Assembly (NCBI RefSeq): GCF_027942295.1
Contig: NZ_CP101416.1
Coordinates: 124,001-188,000, forward strand
Origin: Pseudanabaena sp. Chao 1811
GTDB lineage: Bacteria; Cyanobacteriota; Cyanobacteriia; Pseudanabaenales; Pseudanabaenaceae
Length of the DNA stretch: 64,000 bases
Direction: 5' to 3'
Positions 16,795 to 26,804 of the stretch are shown piece after piece. Numbering within the stretch: the first letter of the stretch is position 1; each line of letters begins with the position of its first letter. The notes under the pieces are model-generated. The model saw nothing but the letters and a program-made list of their open reading frames with translations, was not told where the DNA came from and searched no databases. The translations under genes and the position numbers were made by a program.

Positions 16795-17765
16795 TATAGG
16801 CATTGCTCAATAACGCTAATAACTGATCGCGAAAGGCTATCAAAGTCATAACCGCCTTCTAGTCCAAATAAAATTTTGGGTGTTATTTCTAGACAAAGCT
16901 TTGTCAAAGTCCCAAAATCCTCTGGTCTGAGTAAAACGCTAGCAAGGGGATCGTCTGCATTAGCATCAAATCCTGCACTGATAATTAGTAAGTCAGGATT
17001 AAATTTTTTCAGGAATGGAATAACTTGATTTTCAAATACTGGTAAATAATCCGCAATTGTCGAATTAGCACGCATCGGAATATTCAAAATATTGTCATGC
17101 TCACCTGTTTCATCTTGATGTCCTGTCATCGGATAAAACGGTGCTTGATGGGTGGAAATATAGGCAATATCATGACGATCCCATACCGCTTCCTGTGTGC
17201 CGTTGCCGTGGTGCACATCCCAATCGAGAATCGCCACACGATTTAAATTGAGACGATCAATTGCTGACATTGCCGCGATCGCCGCATTACCAAAAATGCA
17301 AAAGCCCATACCTGAGTGGGCGCGAGCATGATGTCCGGGGGGACGAGCTAGCACAAAGGCAGGACGACCAGAATTAATCACAATATCCACACCATCTAGC
17401 CATGCACTAACGGCTAACAGGGCAACATCATAACTTTGCCAAGATGCGATCGTATCCCCGTCAATATAGCCACCACCTTGATTTGTTAATGCACGCACCG
17501 AATCAATATACTCCTGCGTATGAAAACGGCGTACTTCCTGCAAAATATCCACCCCCGATCGCTTCCGTGATTTGACCGAAGTTGGTTCTTGCCAAACTAA
17601 TTGCGGAGCGATCGCCGAATTTTTTAAAGCATCGATTATGGCAGTAAGCCGACCTGCTTTTTCGGGATGATAAGTCCCTGTATCATGCTCTAGAAAAATA
17701 TCAGAATAAATGATTGGAAATTTATGGGTAGATGGGGAAGTAATTTCTAAGTTAGATGTCAACAT
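16794..17765 (-). CDS. Histone deacetylase-family (acetoin utilisation/acetylpolyamine-type) hydrolase
   Basis: The 323-aa protein carries the class II HDAC pattern: HDTGTYHPEKAGRL near the start, RPPGHHARAHSGMGFC (the His-His catalytic dyad), ILDWDVHHGNGTQE (zinc-ligand Asp and His), SAGFDANADDPLA (third zinc-ligand Asp) and GLEGGYDFDSL. It is a zinc-dependent amidohydrolase that removes acyl groups from lysines or polyamines; the substrate is unknown in cyanobacteria. All catalytic residues are present. ATG 17763-17765 was chosen over an upstream GTG two codons earlier. It is monocistronic. Confidence 0.9.
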   Translation of the reverse strand: MLTSNLEITSPSTHKFPIIYSDIFLEHDTGTYHPEKAGRLTAIIDALKNSAIAPQLVWQEPTSVKSRKRSGVDILQEVRRFHTQEYIDSVRALTNQGGGYIDGDTIASWQSYDVALLAVSAWLDGVDIVINSGRPAFVLARPPGHHARAHSGMGFCIFGNAAIAAMSAIDRLNLNRVAILDWDVHHGNGTQEAVWDRHDIAYISTHQAPFYPMTGHQDETGEHDNILNIPMRANSTIADYLPVFENQVIPFLKKFNPDLLIISAGFDANADDPLASVLLRPEDFGTLTKLCLEITPKILFGLEGGYDFDSLSRSVISVIEQCL

Positions 17766-17895
17766 ACGCACTTTTGCCTATCGATTAATCAACTAATAGT
17801 TGTTGTCTCTATAGAGACTAGCGTTATACTTTTAAAATTACTGATTTGTTGGAAATCTTTCATATTTTCATAGCAATTTTACTTAGGGTTTTCCT

Positions 17896-18516
17896 GTGGT
17901 CGATCCATCTCTACCAACGCAGCAATCAGATACGGAAATGCTAGCCGTGCCAGAGGAACTAGCATTGTCGTTTAAAGAGATTATCCATCTCTATCACTAC
18001 AACAAACAAAATACATTAGAAGCTGTCAGAAATCTTCTTTCCACAGCGAAAGAAGACATAGATTATTCACTATTAGAAAATCAAAATTTCGCTAGTTATC
18101 CCAATAATTCAGAAGTAGAAAGTGAAGATGAATTTCGCAAAAGTTGGGATGGTATATTGAATGTCCAAGTCTATATTGATACTGAAATTTTTGGGGAATT
18201 AGATCCTAGACCACCTGCCCTCGTAGAGCTTAACAGTAGCGATATCGACAGCGAGACGGTAATTCAGCATACTGAAGCAACTGAAGCTTATGTTCAGACA
18301 TGGAAGGAATTAGCGAAAAGTATGTCTACTTTTCCTGATGATTTGTTTACACGCCTCTGGACAACTATAGAAATCGCCAAAATTTTGGAATGTTCACCTA
18401 GTAGTTTACGCCGTGCGCGAAGAAGTGGTCGTTTACCAATTCGGATTAAGGATTTAATTCTTGATTGTATTTCCCATGATGGAAAGAGGAGTCTATGGTT
18501 TGTCCGCCCAGCCTAA
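17896..18516 (+). CDS. Hypothetical protein with C-terminal HTH-like segment
   Basis: The 206-aa acidic protein starts at GTG (17896). Its C-terminal part contains TTIEIAKILECSPSSLRRAR, which looks like a helix-turn-helix or MerR-like recognition segment, followed by RSGRLPIRIKDLILDC. The N-terminal 150 residues are helical and acidic with no recognised family. It precedes the large sensor kinase by 111 bp on the same strand, so the two may be co-transcribed. A regulatory function is only a guess. Confidence 0.55.
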   Translation: MVDPSLPTQQSDTEMLAVPEELALSFKEIIHLYHYNKQNTLEAVRNLLSTAKEDIDYSLLENQNFASYPNNSEVESEDEFRKSWDGILNVQVYIDTEIFGELDPRPPALVELNSSDIDSETVIQHTEATEAYVQTWKELAKSMSTFPDDLFTRLWTTIEIAKILECSPSSLRRARRSGRLPIRIKDLILDCISHDGKRSLWFVRPA

Positions 18517-18627
18517 AAAAAGAGGGATTACACTTTACCTAATTACTCTTTTTTAAGTAGCGTTTAAGTCGAGATCGCTATAACATCAAGGTAGAATTAT
18601 GAACTCTCATTCTTTGCCTATTAGTCC

Positions 18628-21600
18628 ATGATGTCTTCTCAAGACTTACAAAAACGCTTTGGGCTGGGCAACATTTCCCTGTATTGGGTAATGCTCGTAC
18701 CCTTTGTGGTGCAGATTGTCGGAGCAGTGAGTCTTGTAGGTTATTTATCTTACCGTAGTGGTGAATCGGCAATCGATAAACTAGCTAATCGGATTATGCA
18801 AGAGGTCGGCGATCGCATTGATCAAAACCTTGTTAACTATCTTCGCAAACCCACTGAAATTAATCAAAACAACGCTGCTAGCATCAAACTGGGAATTCTG
18901 GACTGGCAAAATCTGGCAACTGTAGAAAAATATTTTTGGCAGCAATCACAAATCTTTACAGATATATCTGCCTTGGCGATCGCAACAGAACAAAAAGAAA
19001 TTCTCATCATCGAAAAATTAGATGATGGCTCCCATGCCATTCGGTTAAGAGATCAAACCACTAATTACAATTGGGATAACTACCTCGCAGATTCTGATGG
19101 TAATCGCAAACAACTGCTCAGGCGTTCATCTACCTACGATCCTTATAACGATCCGCCGAATAATCCTTGGTATGGACAGACAAAAAAGGCAAGGCGATCG
19201 CTCTGGCGGTTAACCGTTTCTCTCGCAAATCCAAAGAAACCTTCTCTAATTGCTGCCAACTTCCTTCCATTTTTTGATCGCAACAACGATTTCCAAGGCG
19301 TATTGGGAACTTCAGTTTCCTTAACCCAGCTTGGTGACTTCTTAAAAAAGCTCAAAGTTAGCACATCGGGACAAGCTTTTATCATTGAGCGCAATGGTCA
19401 GATGATTGGCATGTCCACAGGTGAAATTCCCTTTCGACAGGGTTTACTTGCACCATTGACTACAGGGGGACTAAACAAAAATGTCGATCCCAATAATCGC
19501 CGACTCCATGTTTTAAATAGTCAAAATGATTTAACCAAGATGACTGCTCAATATCTGATTGAACATTTTGGTAGTTTAGAAAATATCAAAGAACGCCAAC
19601 AATTACAATTTGAGCAAGCTGGAATCCACTATTTTGTGCAGGTTTTACCGCTTCAGAATGATCTCAATAATCAAGATTTGGATTGGCTCGCGGTACTGGT
19701 AATACCTGAAACTGACTTTATAGCTGAGATTCAGGCAAATAAGAATTTAACAATTTGGCTATGTGGACTAACTTTAGTTGTATCGATGGGAATTGGGATC
19801 GTGATTACGCGCTGGATCACCAGTCCCATTTTACGCCTAGGCAAAGCAAGTGAAGCTCTAGTCAAGGGAGATTGGCGACCGATATCCGAAGATATTGCGA
19901 TCGCCGAGATTAAAACCCTAGCCATATCATTTAATTGGATGGCTGAGCAGTTTTACCAATCTTTTACTCAAATAAAAAACACTCTTCGTGACTCAGAAGC
20001 AAAGTTTTCCAACATTTTTCAAGTCAGCCCCGATCCTGCGTGGATTGCGACATTAGCAGAAGGAAGATGCCTTTATGTAAATCAAAGTCTGGGTCAGTTT
20101 ATGGAAACTGACCCAAGTAATATCATTGGTCATACCTGTAGAGAAATTGATCTGTGGGACGATCTTGAGGATTTTCATTATTATCATCAAACCCTAGTTA
20201 AGGAAGGAATCATTCAAAACTTTGAAGTAGTCGTTCGTACCGCTACTAGAGCCACTAAAACCGTCTTAATATCTGCAATTCGGGTATATCTAGATGGACA
20301 AGACTGTGTGATTGGCGTAATCAAAGATATTAGCGATCGCAAACAGTTAGAGATGACCTTAAGAGATTCTGAAAAACGCTTAAGGCTAATCCTAGAAAGC
20401 ACTCCAGCTTTTATTGCAGGTATATATATTCATAATCTCGACATTTGGGAATATCAATACTATTCTCCTAATGCAGAAGCGATTTATGGCTATACAAGTG
20501 AACAAATTGCCCAAAATCCTTGGCTGATTCCCTCATTGATCTTGCCAGAAGACATGAGAAGGGTAATCAAACCGATTTTACCCGAAATCATGACTTCAGG
20601 ATTCAATACCACTATAGAATACAGAATCCGCCGAGTTGATGGCACAATTCGCTGGCTCAGTAACACCCTAAGTTCCATTTGGGATGAGTCAATGCAATGT
20701 ATTTACATGACAGGAATCACTCTCGATATTACTGATCGCAAACAAGCAGAAGCAGATCTGGATAACAGCAAAACCTTTGTCCAAAGGATTATGGATATTA
20801 CTCCAAATCTGATGTATATCTATGATCTAAAAAAACAACGCAATGTTTACGTCAATCGTCCGATAGCTGAGCTTTTAGGCTATTCTGACATCGAAATCCA
20901 AGAAATCGGCGCAAATTTATTGCAAACCATTTGTCATCCCGATGATTTTGAAAAGGTTTGTGAAGCAATCCAGCAATGTCAAGCACTCAACGATCATGAA
21001 TATGTAGAGCTAGAATATCGAGTTAGAGATGCCGACGGAAACTGGCGCTGGCTATATAATCGTGAAGGAGTATTTTCGAGAGCATCTGATGGCAGTGTTA
21101 AGGAGACTCTTGGCACTTCCCAAGATATTAGTAATCTCAAAGAAGTAGAAATAGAACTTCGAGAAAGCCAAGCCAAACTCAACGCTGCTTACACAGAACA
21201 AAGTATTCTATTTAACGCGATGACTGATGTCGTCTTAGTTCGAGATGCTGAGGGACGTTGTATTAAGATAGCTGCAACCAAAAACTTAAACTTAAAGGGA
21301 ACCTACGAAGAAGTTTTAAATAAACCAATTAATGAAGAACTTCCACAGGAATGTGCCAACATAATTTTGCAAGCCATTCACACATCTTTGGCGACAAGAC
21401 AAATGGTAAGTTGTGAATATAGCTTAGAGATCAATGGTCGCGATCTATGGTTTGTAGCGAGTATTTCACCTTTGACTGAAGATACAGTGATCCAAATTGC
21501 ACGGGACATCACCGAACGTAAACATGCCGAGATCATTTTAGCTAATGCCAAGGAAGCCGCAGAAGCCGCAACTAAAGCTAAGAGCGAGTTTCTAGCCAAC

Positions 21601-22323
21601 ATGAGCCATGAAATCCGCACGCCGATGAATGGAGTTTTAGTAATGGCGCAGCTACTTGCGACGACAGAACTCACAGAAGATCAACAGGAATTCGTCCAAA
21701 CTATTCTCGATAGCGGCGATGTCCTATTAGCAATTATTAATGATATTCTCGATTTTTCTAAAATTGAATCGGGAATGCTAGAAATAGAGCAAAGAGAATT
21801 TCTTTTAGAAGAAGTCATAAGTTCTGTTTTTAATTTACTCAATGGTCAAGCCAAAGACAAGAAAATTGAGTTGCAATATTCGCTACATCCTGATATGCCG
21901 ACGCATATAGTGGGGGATAGCGCTCGTTTACGGCAGGTTTTGATCAATTTAATTGGTAACGCAATCAAGTTTACCCCCTGTGGCACTATATCGGTCTCAG
22001 CTACAGCTAGTCCTTTAGCTAATGATAAACAATATAAGCTTCAATTTGCAGTTACAGATAATGGCATTGGCATTCAAAGCGATCGCATTGTTAATTTATT
22101 TCAGGCTTTTACTCAAGCTGACACCTCAATTAGTCGTCGCTATGGTGGCACTGGGCTAGGTTTAGCAATTAGTAGAAAACTGATTGAACTCATGGGAGGA
22201 ACGATCTGGGTAGAGAGTTTTGGTCAAATTGGGGGGAATTCTCCTGTCGGTTGGCAATCTGAACTAGTCACACAAGGTGCAACATTTTATTTTGTGATTC
22301 ATGTAGCTGTACATGAGATGTAG
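18628..22323 (+). CDS. Large multi-PAS sensor histidine kinase
   Basis: The 1231-aa protein has a first transmembrane helix (about residues 18-38), an extracytoplasmic Cache-type domain (about 40-370), a second helix (about 373-395), HAMP, then four PAS/PAC units (about 455-975), HisKA with His994 (NMSHEIRTPMNG) and HATPase_c (LIGNAIKF, DNGIGI, GTGLGLAISRKLI). PAC tails such as DISDRKQ, DITDRKQ and DITERK mark each unit. It ends right after the ATPase domain, so there is no receiver or HPt. It senses an external ligand and several cytoplasmic cues. No response regulator is adjacent, so it is an orphan kinase. Confidence 0.92.
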   Translation: MMSSQDLQKRFGLGNISLYWVMLVPFVVQIVGAVSLVGYLSYRSGESAIDKLANRIMQEVGDRIDQNLVNYLRKPTEINQNNAASIKLGILDWQNLATVEKYFWQQSQIFTDISALAIATEQKEILIIEKLDDGSHAIRLRDQTTNYNWDNYLADSDGNRKQLLRRSSTYDPYNDPPNNPWYGQTKKARRSLWRLTVSLANPKKPSLIAANFLPFFDRNNDFQGVLGTSVSLTQLGDFLKKLKVSTSGQAFIIERNGQMIGMSTGEIPFRQGLLAPLTTGGLNKNVDPNNRRLHVLNSQNDLTKMTAQYLIEHFGSLENIKERQQLQFEQAGIHYFVQVLPLQNDLNNQDLDWLAVLVIPETDFIAEIQANKNLTIWLCGLTLVVSMGIGIVITRWITSPILRLGKASEALVKGDWRPISEDIAIAEIKTLAISFNWMAEQFYQSFTQIKNTLRDSEAKFSNIFQVSPDPAWIATLAEGRCLYVNQSLGQFMETDPSNIIGHTCREIDLWDDLEDFHYYHQTLVKEGIIQNFEVVVRTATRATKTVLISAIRVYLDGQDCVIGVIKDISDRKQLEMTLRDSEKRLRLILESTPAFIAGIYIHNLDIWEYQYYSPNAEAIYGYTSEQIAQNPWLIPSLILPEDMRRVIKPILPEIMTSGFNTTIEYRIRRVDGTIRWLSNTLSSIWDESMQCIYMTGITLDITDRKQAEADLDNSKTFVQRIMDITPNLMYIYDLKKQRNVYVNRPIAELLGYSDIEIQEIGANLLQTICHPDDFEKVCEAIQQCQALNDHEYVELEYRVRDADGNWRWLYNREGVFSRASDGSVKETLGTSQDISNLKEVEIELRESQAKLNAAYTEQSILFNAMTDVVLVRDAEGRCIKIAATKNLNLKGTYEEVLNKPINEELPQECANIILQAIHTSLATRQMVSCEYSLEINGRDLWFVASISPLTEDTVIQIARDITERKHAEIILANAKEAAEAATKAKSEFLANMSHEIRTPMNGVLVMAQLLATTELTEDQQEFVQTILDSGDVLLAIINDILDFSKIESGMLEIEQREFLLEEVISSVFNLLNGQAKDKKIELQYSLHPDMPTHIVGDSARLRQVLINLIGNAIKFTPCGTISVSATASPLANDKQYKLQFAVTDNGIGIQSDRIVNLFQAFTQADTSISRRYGGTGLGLAISRKLIELMGGTIWVESFGQIGGNSPVGWQSELVTQGATFYFVIHVAVHEM

Positions 22324-22666
22324 TGCTTTGTGCTGTTTAGCTGAGAGCTGCGGAGCAACTCTCTATGCTGAGAATTGCTCCGCAGATCTCTATTGGTTTT
22401 TATGTCCTGATTTGAGTGGCTATAGCTATATCTCATCCTCTAAATACAACGTCAGTTCGACGAAGGCGGAAAATGGTAAAAATCGCTAAGCGGATTTTTA
22501 CCATTTTCCGCCATTTGCGCGGCGCAAATGGCGTTATCGAACTCACGTTAATATAATTAGCGATCGCGATAAATAGTTTCGCAGACTGCGAAACGCTATA
22601 ATTGACTCGAAGCTTAAAATTTCATTTTTTAAATTTTTCATATTTCATAACCCCATAACTCGATCA
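22324..22666. other. Intergenic region before chlD
   Basis: No gene is visible. It holds a hairpin (near 22340-22390, gagagctgcggagcaact / tgctccgcagatctct), which may terminate the kinase gene, and the MITE-like element at 22449-22548. The last 110 bp are AT-rich and probably carry the chlD promoter. Confidence 0.5.
22449..22548. repeat. MITE-like element with acgtcagttcga ends (copy 2)
   Basis: The outer ends acgtcagttcga and tcgaactcacgt enclose two hairpins: ggcggaaaatggtaaaaatc / gatttttaccattttccgcc and ccatttgcgc / gcgcaaatgg. It is nearly the reverse complement of the element at 60303-60413. Confidence 0.75.
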
Positions 22667-24712
22667 ATGGTATCTTCGCTGCCCCTAACCACAAACATCA
22701 CCAATATTCCCATCACCTTTCCCCTTGCGGCTGTGGTCGGTCAAGAAGCAATTAAAACCGCTTTACTACTTGCAGCGATCGATCCTGCGATCGGTGGCAT
22801 TGCCCTCGCAGGTAGACGTGGCACGGCTAAATCCGTCCTTGCTCGTGGTATTCATGCCCTTTTACCTCCCATTGAAGTCGCCGTTGAATCCCTCAGCAAT
22901 TGCGATCCGACTAAGCCTGACACATGGGACGATGTACTGGTCAAGGCAATGAAGGATAAAGATCCTAGTGAAATTCAAACCAAAGTCATTCCTGCGCCAT
23001 TTATCCAAATCCCTTTGGGAATTACCGAAGATCGACTGATTGGTTCCGTCGATGTGAGTCGTTCGGTGCGTGAAGGTCAGACCGTATTTCAACCAGGGTT
23101 ATTAGCAGAAGCCCACCGTGGCGTTCTCTACATTGACGAAATTAATTTACTCGACCCGCAAATTTCTAATTTACTGCTTTCGGTTCTCTCCACAGGTTAT
23201 AACCAAGTCGAACGGGAAGGAATTAGCTATCAACATCCCTGTCAACCTTTGCTGATTGCTACTTACAACCCAGAGGAAGGAGCTTTAAGTCAGCATTTGA
23301 TGGATCGGATTGCGGTTAATCTCTCCGCCGATGGCGTTCTCTCCCTCGATCAGCGCGTAGAAGCTGTGGATATGGTGTTGGATTATGCCAATTCCCCTGA
23401 AGCCTTTTTACGTGGCTATGATGCCGATGTTGATGATCTGCGAACCCAGATTATTTTGGCGAGAGAATGGCTGAATGATGTGACCATTTCCAGAGCGCAG
23501 ATGCAATATTTGATTGCAGAAGCTGTGCGGGGTGGAGTGCAGGGACATCGGGCGGAACTATTTGCGGTGCGTGTGGCGAAGGCGGCGGCAGCGCTGGAAA
23601 GTCGAACTCAAGTTAATGCCGATGATTTGCGTCAAGCGGTGGAATTGGTGATCGTACCGAGATCGCCTCTTTCTCCAGAACAACAGCAACAACAACCCGA
23701 ACAGCAGCAACAGCAAGCACCACCCCCACCGCCCAATGATGATGGTGAACAGGAGCAAGAGGATAATCAAGAGGATCAGGAACAAGATCAAGAGCAGGAA
23801 GATGAATCTCCTGAAATTCCTGAAGAGTTTATCTTCGATCCTGAAGGTGTAATTCTCGATCCTGAAGTGCTATTTTTCGCCCAGTCCATGCAAAAACAGG
23901 GGCGATCGGGTACGCGCAATGTAATCTATTCCCAAGAGCGTGGGCGTTATATCAAGCCAGTTTTGCCTCAAGGAAAGAGCGATCGCATAGCCGTTGATGC
24001 CACTCTCCGCGCTTCGGCTCCTTACCAAAAGGCAAGGAAAGCGCGTCAACCCCATCGCAAAGTCATCGTCGAAAGTACCGATGTCAGAGCGAAGAAGTTA
24101 GCCCGTAAGGCAGGGGCGCTCACGGTTTTCCTCGTGGATGCGTCAGGCTCGATGGCATTAAATCGGATGCAATCAGCTAAGGGAGCGGCTTTACGGATGC
24201 TCACAGACAGCTATCAAAACCGTGACCAAATTTCCTTGATTCCTTTCCGAGGTGAAAAAGCGGATGTATTGTTACCACCTACCCGTTCCATTGAGGCAGC
24301 AAGGCGGCGTTTGGATACCATGCCCTGCGGTGGTGGATCACCATTGGCACATGGTTTGACGCAAGCGGTACGTGTGGGTTTGAATGCTAGACAATCAGGA
24401 GATGTTGGTTCAGTAACAATTGTGGCGATTACCGATGGTCGTGGCAATGTGCCACTAGCGCGATCGCAGGGTGAACCGATCGATCCTGAAAATAAGCCCG
24501 ATATCAAAGGTGAATTAATCGATATTTGCCGTAAAATTCGCGCCTTGAATATTGGTCTATTAGTTATCGATACCGAAAACAAATTTGTATCGACGGGCTT
24601 TGCTAAGGAACTCGCTGCCGCAGGTGGTGGTAAGTATTACCATTTACCCAAGGCAACTGATCAAGCGATCGCCAATGTTGCCATGAGTGCGATCGCAGAT
24701 CTGCGTAACTAA
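22667..24712 (+). CDS. chlD: Magnesium chelatase subunit D
   Basis: The 681-aa protein has an N-terminal AAA+ domain like ChlI ([19 protein letters not shown], nucleotide loop GRRGTAKS near residue 50), a linker of Gln runs, prolines and acidic repeats (about 340-390), and a C-terminal von Willebrand A domain with the MIDAS motif D491-A-S-G-S. With ChlH and ChlI it inserts Mg2+ into protoporphyrin IX, the first committed step of chlorophyll synthesis. Length and domain order are those of ChlD. chlH and chlI are not in this window. A hairpin directly follows the stop codon. Confidence 0.96.
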   Translation: MVSSLPLTTNITNIPITFPLAAVVGQEAIKTALLLAAIDPAIGGIALAGRRGTAKSVLARGIHALLPPIEVAVESLSNCDPTKPDTWDDVLVKAMKDKDPSEIQTKVIPAPFIQIPLGITEDRLIGSVDVSRSVREGQTVFQPGLLAEAHRGVLYIDEINLLDPQISNLLLSVLSTGYNQVEREGISYQHPCQPLLIATYNPEEGALSQHLMDRIAVNLSADGVLSLDQRVEAVDMVLDYANSPEAFLRGYDADVDDLRTQIILAREWLNDVTISRAQMQYLIAEAVRGGVQGHRAELFAVRVAKAAAALESRTQVNADDLRQAVELVIVPRSPLSPEQQQQQPEQQQQQAPPPPPNDDGEQEQEDNQEDQEQDQEQEDESPEIPEEFIFDPEGVILDPEVLFFAQSMQKQGRSGTRNVIYSQERGRYIKPVLPQGKSDRIAVDATLRASAPYQKARKARQPHRKVIVESTDVRAKKLARKAGALTVFLVDASGSMALNRMQSAKGAALRMLTDSYQNRDQISLIPFRGEKADVLLPPTRSIEAARRRLDTMPCGGGSPLAHGLTQAVRVGLNARQSGDVGSVTIVAITDGRGNVPLARSQGEPIDPENKPDIKGELIDICRKIRALNIGLLVIDTENKFVSTGFAKELAAAGGGKYYHLPKATDQAIANVAMSAIADLRN

Positions 24713-24745
24713 ACAAGAAAGGGTGCTTTGCCACTTTTCTTGTTT
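24711..24745 (+). terminator. Hairpin terminator of chlD
   Basis: The arms aaacaagaaa and tttcttgttt around a GC-containing core (gggtgctttgccac) overlap the chlD stop codon. It is the likely chlD terminator. Confidence 0.65.
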
Positions 24746-24774
24746 ATGGCTTAATTCCTATCTTCGATTTTGTA

Positions 24775-24801
24775 GAAGCGCAACCCTTCGGGTTGCGCTT
24801 C
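24775..24801. repeat. Perfect palindromic hairpin
   Basis: The arms gaagcgcaaccc and gggttgcgcttc with a 3-bp loop (ttc) lie between chlD and the DUF2459 gene. It may be a second terminator or a mobile palindrome. Confidence 0.6.
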
Positions 24802-24863
24802 CATAAACCATTGAGAATTGCTATATGATTATTAGAAATTAGACAATAGCTTGAAAGTTAATC

Positions 24864-25517
24864 GTGTCCCGCAAAAGAAAAATTGCGATATTGTTAGGCG
24901 TATTGTTGGGGATTGCAGTAGCAATCGCTAGTTACTTTCTCTATTGTCCTAGCCCTGTTGCAGGTCTATTTCCACCACCACCCAATACCAAAACTCGGAC
25001 GATTTATTTTGTGCAGCATGACTGGCATTCAGGATTAGCATGGGCGCAACAAGATAAGGAAAACTTTGGTGCGGAAGCTTGGAAGGATGCGCCATTTGTG
25101 GAAGTAGGATGGGGCGATCGCCAATTTTATTTTGCAGGCGATCAATCAATTCCTTCAATGCTGCGCGCAGTTTTTATTCCATCAGATAGCGTGATGCACG
25201 TAGCCAGCTTTGTGGAATCACCCGAACAATTTTTCAAATTTCCCGTTTTTAAAATCGAATTATCAGAAGTCGGTTTTCAAAATTTATTTGCCTATGTGAA
25301 ACAGACTTTTGCGGTGAATGAAACTGGCGATCGCTTAGCGGCGATCGGTAAGGGACAGTATGGTGTGAGTAATTTTTATGCGGCAGTTCCTAGATATTTC
25401 TCTTTGTTTAACTGCAACACATGGGCTGCCGAAGCTTTGCGCCAAGCAGGGGTTTCTATCTGTCCTAATCGCGCTCTGTTAGCCAAAAATCTTGCTGAAC
25501 AACTAAAACACCAATAA
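24864..25517 (+). CDS. DUF2459 family membrane-anchored protein
   Basis: The 217-aa protein starts at GTG. It has an N-terminal membrane anchor (IAILLGVLLGIAVAIASYFL), then conserved DUF2459 features: VQHDWHSGLAW, FVEVGWGDRQFYF and, near the end, FNCNTWAAEALRQAG. The conserved His, Asp and Cys suggest a papain-like fold facing the periplasm, but the activity is unknown. It is convergent with the glycosyltransferase gene with only 23 bp between the stops. Confidence 0.82.
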   Translation: MSRKRKIAILLGVLLGIAVAIASYFLYCPSPVAGLFPPPPNTKTRTIYFVQHDWHSGLAWAQQDKENFGAEAWKDAPFVEVGWGDRQFYFAGDQSIPSMLRAVFIPSDSVMHVASFVESPEQFFKFPVFKIELSEVGFQNLFAYVKQTFAVNETGDRLAAIGKGQYGVSNFYAAVPRYFSLFNCNTWAAEALRQAGVSICPNRALLAKNLAEQLKHQ

Positions 25518-25540
25518 AGATTTTAGCTAAGCCCAAATCT

Positions 25541-26788
25541 TTATTGGAACTCCTGCAACGCCGATCGCAATATTTCCGCAGTTTCGTAATTTTGTTGCTG
25601 CTCATGGAGTTGAATGGCTTTAGTAAAAGAGGCGATCGCTTCTGGGAAATATCCCACCTTCATCAGCACCACACCCAAATTTTGATGGGCATCAGCATAG
25701 TCTGGTTCTAGAGAAATAGCCTTTTGATAAGCGGCGATCGCTTCCGTAAAACGTCCTGCAGTTTTGAGCGCAATCCCATAGTTGAAATGCCCTTGGACAA
25801 AATTGGGAGCAATTTGAGTCACCTTTTCAAAACAGGTGATCGCTTCCTGTTGATTAAGCTCTTGATAGATATTTCCTAAATTGAGATAAGCAGATAGCTT
25901 TACGAGATTAGGAACATCTAGCTCAATTACCTGTTTATAAGCATTTTTCGCTGATTCCCAATCCTCATTTTGTTGATAGGCAAGCCCTAAATGGTAATAA
26001 ATCTCACAGCGAGTCAAGTTCTGTTGATCGGTATCATCAATTAATGACAAGCCCTTTTGTAATAGAGAAATACCAAAATGGCGATCGCTGTCGGGATTAT
26101 TGATATACAAAGCCCCTAATTTATTGAGCATATAACTGTCCTCTGGAAACACTTCTAAATGCTTGTACATTAGCTTTTGAGCAAACTCATACTTATGCCT
26201 AAGTTGAATTGCGCTATCCATGTAGCCGTAATGAAGTAAAACTGGAACTTCCACATCTAGAACTCTCCAATGTGGTTCTTTCACCTGCAAAGCAGCTACC
26301 GATTGATCAATAGATTCATGGTAGATTCCCGTAAAGGTAATTGCAGGATGATTGCGGAATAGACGTAATATGAGGGAATAGGGAGCTTGTCTTGCACCAA
26401 TTTCCGATCGCAAAAGATTTGCAGCCAGACAATCCTCTCGTTCCATCACCTCTTGCAAAATCGCGATCGCACTTTGTTCCAAAACCTCATCAGCATCGAT
26501 GACTAAGATCCATTTACCCTTAGCCTGTGCGATCGCATAGTTTCGCACCTGTGCAAAATCGTCACACCAAGCAAAATGAAATACTCTCGCTCGATATTTC
26601 TTAGCAATGGCAACGGTGCGATCGCTTGAACCTGTATCCACGACAATAATTTCATCAACAAGCGATCGTAAGCTCTCCAGACATTTTGGTAGATGCTGCT
26701 CTTCATTTTTCACAATGAGGCAAGCACTTAATAATATAGGAGATGGCGATTTAGAAAATCCTTTTTTAGCTGTTTTAATACGGGACAT
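25541..26788 (-). CDS. Family 2 glycosyltransferase fused to TPR repeats
   Basis: The 415-aa protein has an N-terminal GT-A domain (SACLIVKNEEQHLPKCLESL, then VDTGSSDRTVAIA, the nucleotide-sugar/metal motif VIDADE and LRLFRNHPAITF), covering about residues 18-230. The rest is TPR repeats (for example YYHLGLAYQQNEDWESAKNA, AGRFTEAIAAYQKAISLEPD). The glycosyltransferase would add a sugar to a lipid, polysaccharide or protein; the TPR part would recruit partners. A 16-bp gap to the ThyX-like gene downstream suggests co-transcription, though the functions look unrelated. Confidence 0.88.
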   Translation of the reverse strand: MSRIKTAKKGFSKSPSPILLSACLIVKNEEQHLPKCLESLRSLVDEIIVVDTGSSDRTVAIAKKYRARVFHFAWCDDFAQVRNYAIAQAKGKWILVIDADEVLEQSAIAILQEVMEREDCLAANLLRSEIGARQAPYSLILRLFRNHPAITFTGIYHESIDQSVAALQVKEPHWRVLDVEVPVLLHYGYMDSAIQLRHKYEFAQKLMYKHLEVFPEDSYMLNKLGALYINNPDSDRHFGISLLQKGLSLIDDTDQQNLTRCEIYYHLGLAYQQNEDWESAKNAYKQVIELDVPNLVKLSAYLNLGNIYQELNQQEAITCFEKVTQIAPNFVQGHFNYGIALKTAGRFTEAIAAYQKAISLEPDYADAHQNLGVVLMKVGYFPEAIASFTKAIQLHEQQQNYETAEILRSALQEFQ

Positions 26789-26804
26789 GGAGAAATCTTG
26801 GTAT

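Noticed and set aside
22333-22390. Possible riboswitch upstream of chlD
   Set aside because: The structure is a plain hairpin next to the kinase stop and lies too far from the chlD start, with a MITE-like element between them.
23558-23791. Antisense open frame with Leu and Ile runs in chlD
   Set aside because: It is the complement of the Gln/acidic linker of chlD and has no start signals.
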